A DNA stretch of 36,207 nt from an uncultured Victivallaceae bacterium (GTDB taxonomy: Bacteria; Verrucomicrobiota; Lentisphaeria; Victivallales; Victivallaceae), in assembly GCA_944389925.1 (NCBI GenBank), contig CALXOD010000035.1, forward strand, positions 1-36,207. Reading direction: 5' to 3'. The notes under the pieces were generated by a model. The model saw only the letters and a program-made list of their open reading frames with translations, was not told where the DNA came from and did not search any database. Shown in pieces: positions 30,411 to 36,207 of the stretch. Positions within the stretch are counted from its first letter, which is position 1, and the number at the start of each line of letters is the position of its first letter. Made by a program: the position numbers and the translations under genes.

Positions 30411-32324
30411 TTATTTCAGACGAATCCGATACAATCCGGATTGAGAGCCGAAATAAACCGTCCCGTCCGGTGCCATATATTCAGCGTGGGTCCCGTGCAG
30501 ACTGTTGACAAATTTCGCCTCGATTTCCGGAGAAGAAAAGAGTTTTGTCACTTTTTCTCCGGCAATGTCCACTTCATACAGACCATCTCCGAGCAACAGA
30601 TACGCGCGATCCCCCAGAACGGGCGCACTTCCGAGCGGACGGAGACCGGAACGCCGGGGCAGTTCAATCGTCTTTTCGATCGTCCGCCTGGCGGTGTCGA
30701 CCACCACCACTTTGCGCGATGTCACACCGACCGTCCAGAACCGGGACCCACCGAGCGGGTAAGCTCCGAGATAATACTTTTCGCCCTTCAGCGGCGCCGC
30801 GTCCCAAACCACTTTCTTCGTCGCGGGGTCCCACAGGAAGATTTTGGCTTCCCGGGCGGTCGGGATCGCACTGGTACCGCCGTTGATGTCGGATACACCG
30901 AAGATCAAACCGTCCGGAGTGGCGGCCAGAGCCCGCAGACTCTGCTGATCCACTACATTCCGATAAAATCGGTAGGTGTCATTTTCCGGATCCACGACCA
31001 CGATGCCGCCGCCGAGATGTCCTTTGATCGGCATGGTCGGGCCGTACAGTTTACCGTCCGGGCCCGGAATCAGCATAAACACCCGTTCCTGCTGTTCTTT
31101 TCCGGAAAGGCGCACCACTTTTTTGAATTTATCGTGATTTTTATCCATGCGGTCAATGCTGCCCCCGACATAACTGGACAGGTAAACCCGATCCGGATAT
31201 TCATGAGCCCAATAAATCTGGGTACTGCCGCTGGTGCGTTTCCCGTAGTTGGTATATTCCGGTTTCGCCTCCCCGTGCGTAAAGGACGCCAGAGCCGCAG
31301 GAGAAAAACTGCCAACCCAGATCGTTCCGTTCAGTCCGGGACAAATAGAGTAAACCAGCGGAGAAAATGCCGGGAAATCCGTAGGAATTTCCTCTATTTT
31401 TCCAGTAGCCGGGTTGCTCAGCGACAGCACCCCTTCGGAATCAACCGACAGCAGCTGCCGCCCGTCCGCCAGCGTGAAGTTCCCAGGGAAGGTGTAAGGT
31501 TTGTCGAATTCCAGCGCCGGAAGGGCGTCTACCGGTTCAACCCGGTCCGGAAAACAGCGGAACACTTCCTTGCCGTACTGGGCGTAAACCTGACCGTCCG
31601 TCCCCCGATAGATGCGACCTTTGATCGTGGATTTTGCAAATTTCTCCGGCAGCAGCTGGCGGCTGGCCCCCGACACAGGATCATAACAGAAAAGTTCGGG
31701 ATGATGCAAGCCGACCGTAAAATAGATCTTCCCATCCTTGTCGGACAGCAGATACAGCACATATTTCTGCCGGGCATCAGAACTGAGCCGTTTCGTGCCG
31801 CCACTCTTGCCGGTTTCCGGATTGAACCATGCCAGCTGCACTTCGGGATAAGTTCCAACGAAAATCGTTCCGTCCGGCGCAATATCGCCGGTCACCGGCA
31901 TGAAATAATCACCACGCACCGGCAACGGGATCTCCCGCTGTTTTCCGGTCGCCGGATCATATTCCACAAGCAACGCATTGGCATTCTTATCCTTCGCCAG
32001 AGTATTTTTGACCAGAGCATAAGCTTTCCCATTGGGATGAACGCGCAGCAACTGCAGGTGTGTGCCATATTTGGCCAGATCGACCCAGGTTGTTTTGCCG
32101 CTCTTGCAGTCAATACCGAGAATCCCGCGCCGTTCCGGCAGCATCACCCGGGCCCAAGCGGTTTCGGATTGATCCGCACCGCGCGTGTAGCCGGCGACGA
32201 TCAACTCACCGCTGCGAACCGGATTACCCAACGACTCCTGTTCCACCGCCGGAGCCGTCGGCAGCATGCCCAGCAGCAACGGCAGCAGCAACAACCGTTT
32301 TTTCCCTGAAACCCTCACAATCAT
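30411..32324 (-). CDS. Secreted beta-propeller protein (cassette B)
   Basis: A 637-residue exported protein. The signal peptide runs through LLLLPLLLGMLPTAPAVE. The rest is a repeat pattern typical of WD40/PQQ/NHL-like beta-propellers: blades end in DPATGK, NPETGK, DPVSGA, NPATGK, DPENDT and DPATKK, each preceded by a hydrophobic strand and often by a PDGTIFVG- or PDGLIFGV-type turn. At least six to eight blades can be counted. No catalytic residues are recognisable; such proteins can be lyases, oligosaccharide binders or scaffolds. It is the last gene of cassette B, 29 bp after the second pseudopilin, and is followed by a strong stem-loop. A role in polysaccharide use is inferred from its neighbours. 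Confidence 0.8.
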   Translation of the reverse strand: MIVRVSGKKRLLLLPLLLGMLPTAPAVEQESLGNPVRSGELIVAGYTRGADQSETAWARVMLPERRGILGIDCKSGKTTWVDLAKYGTHLQLLRVHPNGKAYALVKNTLAKDKNANALLVEYDPATGKQREIPLPVRGDYFMPVTGDIAPDGTIFVGTYPEVQLAWFNPETGKSGGTKRLSSDARQKYVLYLLSDKDGKIYFTVGLHHPELFCYDPVSGASRQLLPEKFAKSTIKGRIYRGTDGQVYAQYGKEVFRCFPDRVEPVDALPALEFDKPYTFPGNFTLADGRQLLSVDSEGVLSLSNPATGKIEEIPTDFPAFSPLVYSICPGLNGTIWVGSFSPAALASFTHGEAKPEYTNYGKRTSGSTQIYWAHEYPDRVYLSSYVGGSIDRMDKNHDKFKKVVRLSGKEQQERVFMLIPGPDGKLYGPTMPIKGHLGGGIVVVDPENDTYRFYRNVVDQQSLRALAATPDGLIFGVSDINGGTSAIPTAREAKIFLWDPATKKVVWDAAPLKGEKYYLGAYPLGGSRFWTVGVTSRKVVVVDTARRTIEKTIELPRRSGLRPLGSAPVLGDRAYLLLGDGLYEVDIAGEKVTKLFSSPEIEAKFVNSLHGTHAEYMAPDGTVYFGSQSGLYRIRLK

Positions 32325-32353
32325 GATCCCTTTCTTTAAAAGCTCGACAGGTT

Positions 32354-33097
32354 TTACTTCTGACGATAGTAATAATACTTATACGCATTGGCGGCATTGA
32401 TGTTGGGGCTGGTTTTCCCCGCCTTGACCGCCTGAATGCTCATATTGCTGGCGTGTCCGTCCACCCAGGAAATATTCATTCCCGGTGCATGCCGCAGACT
32501 TTCATACTGCATATAGCATGCCGCAGCCTGCGCCGCACTGGTCACCTCGTCACGCCCATCTGCAATGAGAATCGTCTCCGTCGGCATCTTCACCATATTG
32601 GTTTTCACATAATAGGTTTTCTTTTTCCCCCGATACCCCATACCGTACTGTCCCTGACCGCCGGCCCAGTTGTAACCGTATCCCCCCGCCAGGAAAGGCT
32701 GATCATAAGTCGGAGCCTGGCTACTCGGTGTTACCAGTTCCCGTTTCCACGAAGGACAGAGGAAGACTCCGCGTTCCAACTTGTATTCCTTTTCCGGTTC
32801 TTCATCCAGCGACAATCCGAGATAAGGAGCAAGCGCCGCCTTCCAGCCGCCGAAATTGTAATATTTCTTTTCGGCACCGAAATAGCCGTTCATCACCGGA
32901 TAATAGTCGCTGTCCCCGACATACATGGCGGCAGCGCTGCCCATTTGTTTGAGGTTATTAAGACAGGACACACTGTGCGCTTTGGCACGCGCCTGATTCA
33001 GGGCCGGCAGCAGCATGGCCGCCAGGATGGCGATGATCGCGATCACCACCAGCAGTTCGATCAGGGTGAAGTGAAATCTCCGTTGCCGTGTCTTCAT
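32354..33097 (-). CDS. Pseudopilin-like protein (H-X9-DG type), cassette B second
   Basis: A 247-residue paralogue of the cassette A pseudopilin. Leader MKTRQRRFH, then [17 protein letters not shown] followed by [25 protein letters not shown], which is the highly conserved N-terminal block. The residue before Phe is His, not Gly. The globular domain is Tyr/Gly-rich in the middle ([24 protein letters not shown]) and ends with H-X9-DG ([15 protein letters not shown]). A Cys pair, one after the N-helix (SCLNN) and one in LCPSW, recurs in the other cassette B copy (SCLNN, LLCPSL) and may form a disulphide. GGAGG precedes the ATG. Confidence 0.88.
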   Translation of the reverse strand: MKTRQRRFHFTLIELLVVIAIIAILAAMLLPALNQARAKAHSVSCLNNLKQMGSAAAMYVGDSDYYPVMNGYFGAEKKYYNFGGWKAALAPYLGLSLDEEPEKEYKLERGVFLCPSWKRELVTPSSQAPTYDQPFLAGGYGYNWAGGQGQYGMGYRGKKKTYYVKTNMVKMPTETILIADGRDEVTSAAQAAACYMQYESLRHAPGMNISWVDGHASNMSIQAVKAGKTSPNINAANAYKYYYYRQK

Positions 33098-33126
33098 GAT
33101 TCCATCCTCCGTTGAATGAATTTATT

Positions 33127-33852
33127 TCAATAAATGTCCCAGTGGTCATCCGGATCGCCGGTGGTTCCGCCCTTCGAATAAGGCTGCGTATTGTAAATCG
33201 CCTCGGCCGACAGGGACGGCACGTTCGGGGCGGTAACATGACCATCCATCCAGGCCGTATTGATGTTGTTTCCATGGCGGGAATAGGGGTTGTAGTCCTT
33301 CCGCTCCGCGCGGGTGACATACGAGGCGCCACGCTCATCCGTCTGATCAGTACGAACCGATTCGGTCATCATGATCGTCGCCGAAGGTTTCTTCACCTTG
33401 CTGTCCTTGGTCTTTTCATTGAACAAATGGTAATTGCAGCCGTACGTCACATAATTGAACGTATAGGTGTTCTGCGCATAGCCCTTCTTCTTCACATTAT
33501 TGAACTCTCTGCGGAAAGTTTCCGGCATGCCGTACGTTCCCTGCTTGAGAGAGGGACAGAGCAGCGGCGACACACTGGACAGGTATCCGGGGACAATCAA
33601 CCGATTCGGCCAGTAAATCTTGCCATTCCCGCCGCTCTCAGCGGTATAGTATCTGGGATAAATCCCCTCGGAATCCCCACAATACATGATGACACACGTT
33701 GCCAGCTGCTTGACGTTGTTCAAGCAGCTGATCTGCCGGGCTTTCATCCGAGCTTTGTTCAGCGACGGCAGCAGCATGGACGCCAGGATGGCGATGATCG
33801 CAATCACCACCAGAAGCTCGATCAATGTAAACTGTTTTTGTTTTTTCATCAT
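33127..33852 (-). CDS. Pseudopilin-like protein (H-X9-DG type), cassette B first
   Basis: A 241-residue paralogue. Leader MMKKQKQ, then [17 protein letters not shown] and [39 protein letters not shown]. The residue before Phe is Gln. The C-terminal H-X9-DG is [14 protein letters not shown], and a final DDHWDIY tail follows. The start may be ATG 33852 or 33849; GGAAGGCGG precedes both. It lies 47 bp after the GntR-type regulator and 29 bp before the second pseudopilin, so the three are one transcript unless an unseen promoter exists. Compared with the cassette A copy the globular domain is strongly diverged, suggesting different partners. Confidence 0.88.
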   Translation of the reverse strand: MMKKQKQFTLIELLVVIAIIAILASMLLPSLNKARMKARQISCLNNVKQLATCVIMYCGDSEGIYPRYYTAESGGNGKIYWPNRLIVPGYLSSVSPLLCPSLKQGTYGMPETFRREFNNVKKKGYAQNTYTFNYVTYGCNYHLFNEKTKDSKVKKPSATIMMTESVRTDQTDERGASYVTRAERKDYNPYSRHGNNINTAWMDGHVTAPNVPSLSAEAIYNTQPYSKGGTTGDPDDHWDIY

Positions 33853-33899
33853 TTCCGCCTTCCCTTCATAATTGTTGTGGAAAAATTTATAAATCTGCT

Positions 33900-34907
33900 T
33901 TATAAGGTCAGTCTACCTTCATAATACAGGCTGCGCACCGGGTGATTCGGATCGCGGATCCGATTGTAAATCTCCCAGAACAACGCCCGTCCAATCTCCT
34001 TCCAATCCCCCGCAATGGTCGGGAATCGGTGAAAACTCGGCATCAGAGTCCTTTTCCCGTCCACAGAAAGAATCGGAAAACGAGTCAGATCCACTCCGAC
34101 CTTCTCCATAGTGGCGACGTGCTCCTCCGCCACATGGTCCGAGGTAAAATAGGCCCCCTCGCCTTTGCCGAGGTGCATTTCATCAAGCCAGTCGTAATCC
34201 CACTTGACCGTGCCGCCGGCACGGCGGAATTCCGCTTCAAATACTTCACCGCGCCGCATATAAACCGGTGGAGCTGCGGTAGAAATCGTTACCGTACGAA
34301 CGTTTTTCGACAGAAAAAACGCCACCGCCTGCCGGGCCGCAAAGAATGGATCCAGGTTCACCGTCGAAACCTTCCCGCCGAAGGAGTTGTGAATCAACGT
34401 ACCAACCACCGGCAGCCGGGTATCCAGTTCCGTAAAATAGGCATCATATTCGTTGAGCATCACAATCCCATGCGATCCCTCGCTGGCCGTACGAATCAAT
34501 TCCGTAGTGATTTCACGCCCGCGCACCGGCACTACGAAAAAGTGACAGTCACACTCGTACGCCAGCTCCTGCATCTGCATGAATGCCGTATGGCAAAGCC
34601 CGATCCCACGCTCCGTCACATGGGGTTCCAGAAACACCGTAATGCGCTTGTATTCACGGGCGGACTGCCGCTGCGGCGCCACCAGAAAACCACGACCTTC
34701 CTTACGCAGTGCGCCACTGTCCAGCAAAAATTCAATTCCCCGGAGTGCTGTTCCGTAACTGAGTTGAAATTTCGCAGCCATACGGCGCACCGACGGGATC
34801 CGTGCCCCGACCGGATAAGAACCTGTGGCAATCTGTGCGAAAACATAATCCACCAGTTCCGCTGCCTTGGGAGGTTTGTTCATTGAGCATGTACTCTTTT
34901 TGATCAT
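33900..34907 (-). CDS. GntR-type regulator with LacI-like sugar sensor (AraR-like)
   Basis: A 335-residue regulator. The N-terminal GntR winged helix is clear ([62 protein letters not shown]). Instead of a FadR or HutC effector domain it carries a LacI/periplasmic-binding-like sensor ([63 protein letters not shown], and a late [21 protein letters not shown]), as in AraR of Bacillus. Sugar or oligosaccharide sensing is inferred. The start is uncertain: ATG 34907 has only GAG-type Shine-Dalgarno, and ATG 34883 is an alternative that still keeps the whole helix-turn-helix. It heads cassette B and several TGATC(A) repeats lie around its promoter. Confidence 0.88.
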   Translation of the reverse strand: MIKKSTCSMNKPPKAAELVDYVFAQIATGSYPVGARIPSVRRMAAKFQLSYGTALRGIEFLLDSGALRKEGRGFLVAPQRQSAREYKRITVFLEPHVTERGIGLCHTAFMQMQELAYECDCHFFVVPVRGREITTELIRTASEGSHGIVMLNEYDAYFTELDTRLPVVGTLIHNSFGGKVSTVNLDPFFAARQAVAFFLSKNVRTVTISTAAPPVYMRRGEVFEAEFRRAGGTVKWDYDWLDEMHLGKGEGAYFTSDHVAEEHVATMEKVGVDLTRFPILSVDGKRTLMPSFHRFPTIAGDWKEIGRALFWEIYNRIRDPNHPVRSLYYEGRLTL

Positions 34908-35031
34908 TTTTTCAATCTCATTGATCCACTTATATTATACGCAAATCCGGAGTCAAAAGCAAGATTTATGCTGAAAACAACCCATATAAAATGATCAACC
35001 TTTGATCCAAATTGCATTTATGAACTGATCA
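34901..35031. promoter_or_regulatory. Cluster of TGATC(A) repeats around the GntR-type gene promoter
   Basis: TGATC(A) occurs five times in 131 bp: 34901-34906, 34922-34926, 34992-34997, 35003-35007 and 35026-35031. Two of them make GATCAA-CCT-TTGATC (34993-35007), a perfect 6-bp-arm palindrome. They lie before and after the promoter, as expected for autoregulation by the GntR/LacI-type protein. The link is inferred. Confidence 0.5.
34934..34962 (-). promoter_or_regulatory. Promoter of cassette B
   Basis: On the minus strand, TTGCTT (34957-34962), 17 bp and a perfect TATAAT (34934-34939). Transcription would start near 34927, giving a ~20-nt leader before ATG 34907. Confidence 0.7.
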
Positions 35032-35126
35032 TGATGATTCATTCCCTCATGATTCCATTGCTTGGAGTCGCCTCGTATCGGCCTATAAACGCTCTGTCAT
35101 CTTACGCTCACTTCCCCTGGATACCT

Positions 35127-35155
35127 AAAAAAAAACGCCGCCTTGCCGGCGGCGT
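35127..35155 (-). terminator. Strong intrinsic terminator after the UroD-like gene
   Basis: On the minus strand, ACGCCGCC and GGCGGCGT (35148-35155 and 35135-35142) form an 8-bp GC stem with a 5-nt loop, followed by nine T (35127-35135). It lies 23 bp after the stop codon. Confidence 0.92.
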
Positions 35156-35177
35156 CCACTCTTCTCATCCCTGTCAC

Positions 35178-36207
35178 TCAAACGCTACGTAGATATTCCC
35201 ACACCTGCTCCACATAATACCGATAAAGTTCCAGCGGCGTATCCGGCGGAATCCGATGATCCAAACTGACCATCGCCCCTCCGGTCGCCAGCATGGCTGG
35301 CAGTCTGGCGGCCAACTCCCGATCAATGGCATCCCGCCCCCGGGCAACGGCAAATTTATCCAGCCCCCCTATGAATGCCAGACGATTTCCGTACTGCTTC
35401 CGTGCGGCGGCAAGATCCATACCGGCTCCCGGTTCCATGGTTCGGAAACAGTTGACGCCGCATTCCAGAAGCACATCCAGAACCGGATTGACGTTACCGT
35501 CGGAATCAAGATCAAACAACCGGGCGCCGCGTTCCCGCGCCAAATCCCACAACCGCCGGTAATAGGGCATCAGAAAGGTGCGGATCTCATGAGGTCCCCA
35601 CAGAGGACCATGTTTACCGGCCAGGTCTTCGCTGACCATCAGAACATCGATCGGCAGGTCGCGCGTCGCTTCTTCCACCACCCGGTAAGCGGTATCGGTC
35701 AGCGTACCGATGATGTCGTGCAGCAACTCCGGCTGTTCGTAACAGGCCAGACACAAATTCTCCTCCCCCAGCAACTGCCGCGGTGTATGAAAAGCCCCGG
35801 GAATCCCAATCTCCAGCACCTCACCACGCTGCAGTGCCGCTTCGGCCGCAGCACGAAATCCCGGCAGCAACCGTCCGGCGTTCCATTGGAACTGCGGTTT
35901 TATCCGCAGCCAGCTGTCCATATCACGTACCGGATAAGACAACGGCAGCGGCAGCGTGGCAGCGCCCTTGACCACCTCCCATTCCCGGCCAAACACGTCA
36001 CGACTGCGAATCACCGTATCGTCCTCATAGACTTCCTGCAATTCCGGATTGAGCATCCCGGTCAACAGCTTCAGCCTGTGCCGGACCGGCGCCCGATAGC
36101 GGAAAGCGGAAAAATCCAGTTCCGCCGCCGTCGCCCCCGCCGCCAGCCATCGTTCCTTGAGTCCGACCATCGGCCCGAACAACTCCGTGAACAACAGCGG
36201 CCCCCCC
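35178..36207 (-). CDS. UroD-like (uroporphyrinogen decarboxylase/methyltransferase-fold) protein, 5' truncated
   Basis: At least 343 residues; the frame stays open to the window edge, where a C7 run reads as Gly-Gly. The fold is that of the UroD/MtaA family of TIM barrels, which includes heme-synthesis decarboxylases and methylcobamide:CoM methyltransferases. Visible segments are LPLPLSYPVRDMDSW, EIGIPGAFHTPRQLLG, IDVLMVSEDLAGKHGPLWGPHEIRTFLMPYYRRL and LFDLDSDGNVNPVLDVLLECGVNCFRTMEPGAGMDL, then NRLAFIGGLDKFAVARG and GGAMVSLDHRIPP. The usual zinc motif (His-x-Cys) of MtaA-type methyltransferases is replaced by DLDSDGN, so a corrinoid role cannot be assumed; the family is expanded in Lentisphaerota and mostly uncharacterised. 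A TTG at 36194 is not a convincing start. A strong terminator follows. Confidence 0.75.
   Translation of the reverse strand, partial: GGPLLFTELFGPMVGLKERWLAAGATAAELDFSAFRYRAPVRHRLKLLTGMLNPELQEVYEDDTVIRSRDVFGREWEVVKGAATLPLPLSYPVRDMDSWLRIKPQFQWNAGRLLPGFRAAAEAALQRGEVLEIGIPGAFHTPRQLLGEENLCLACYEQPELLHDIIGTLTDTAYRVVEEATRDLPIDVLMVSEDLAGKHGPLWGPHEIRTFLMPYYRRLWDLARERGARLFDLDSDGNVNPVLDVLLECGVNCFRTMEPGAGMDLAAARKQYGNRLAFIGGLDKFAVARGRDAIDRELAARLPAMLATGGAMVSLDHRIPPDTPLELYRYYVEQVWEYLRSV
36201..36207. repeat. C7 homopolymer at window end
   Basis: The window ends in seven C inside an open frame (reads Gly-Gly on the minus strand). Like the T17 at the other end, it fits a contig boundary. Confidence 0.7.

Noticed and set aside
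30441-32309. Long plus-strand open frame opposite the beta-propeller gene
   Set aside because: The minus-strand gene has a signal peptide, blade repeats and a terminator; the opposite frame is a composition shadow with no motifs.
1-36207. tRNA, rRNA, CRISPR arrays, transposases or integrases
   Set aside because: No tRNA-like cloverleaf, rRNA segment, repeat-spacer array or transposase/integrase motif was recognised on reading both strands; a short tRNA could still be missed without a search tool.

Overview
The window looks like a Lentisphaerota chromosome (Victivallis-like, often gut or marine). The clues are three pseudopilin-like proteins with the [17 protein letters not shown]-type N-terminus and an H-X9-DG motif near the C-terminus, secreted heparinase II/III-type and beta-propeller proteins each beside its own sugar-type regulator, CBM9-like and UroD-like proteins, and a moderately high GC content. 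The taxon is inferred from gene content only. Both ends cut through an open gene at a homopolymer (T17 and C7), so the window may be a whole contig.

Layout: (1) 1-4190, plus strand: the end of a secreted heparinase/discoidin-type protein, a Gfo/Idh/MocA oxidoreductase, and a creatininase-GNAT fusion coupled to it by ATGA. (2) 4194-6121, minus: signal peptidase I, a small membrane-anchored protein, a zinc-ribbon TM2 protein and a DUF2752 protein. (3) 6377-7940, plus: promoter with a TetR-type operator, a probable cobalamin riboswitch, a terminator, then tetR and cobO coupled by ATGA. (4) 7956-12490, minus: a cell-shape operon (FabK/nitronate monooxygenase-like gene, mreC, mreD, mrdA). (5) 12507-16760: an unknown secreted protein facing a plus-strand operon of thiD and two tandem cell-wall amidases. 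(6) 16747-21854, minus: Na+/Ca2+-type antiporter, CBM9-like lipoprotein, IclR regulator and a large tandem QueG-like iron-sulfur protein. (7) 21908-26483, minus: cassette A (pseudopilin, secreted heparinase II/III, LacI regulator). (8) 26663-30353, minus: M28 peptidase, CorA-like transporter and panB. (9) 30361-34962, minus: cassette B (GntR/LacI-hybrid regulator, two pseudopilins, secreted beta-propeller). (10) 35127-36207, minus: a UroD-like protein cut by the window end.

The most striking logic is regulatory. In cassette A, both the pseudopilin promoter and the LacI gene's own promoter are near-consensus (-35 TTGACA, 17-bp spacer, -10 TATAAT or TATATT), and in both the spacer is filled by an AACCG-type operator. 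Two further GAACCGGTTC palindromes lie downstream of the pseudopilin promoter. The QueG-like gene has two TTCAT-N5-ATGAA palindromes exactly 20 bp apart around its -10 and start. The cobO operon appears to be controlled twice, by a TetR operator and by a riboswitch-terminator. Cassettes A and B share one plan (local regulator, pseudopilin-like protein, secreted protein), which suggests that the pseudopilins belong to individual substrate programmes rather than to one general pilus.
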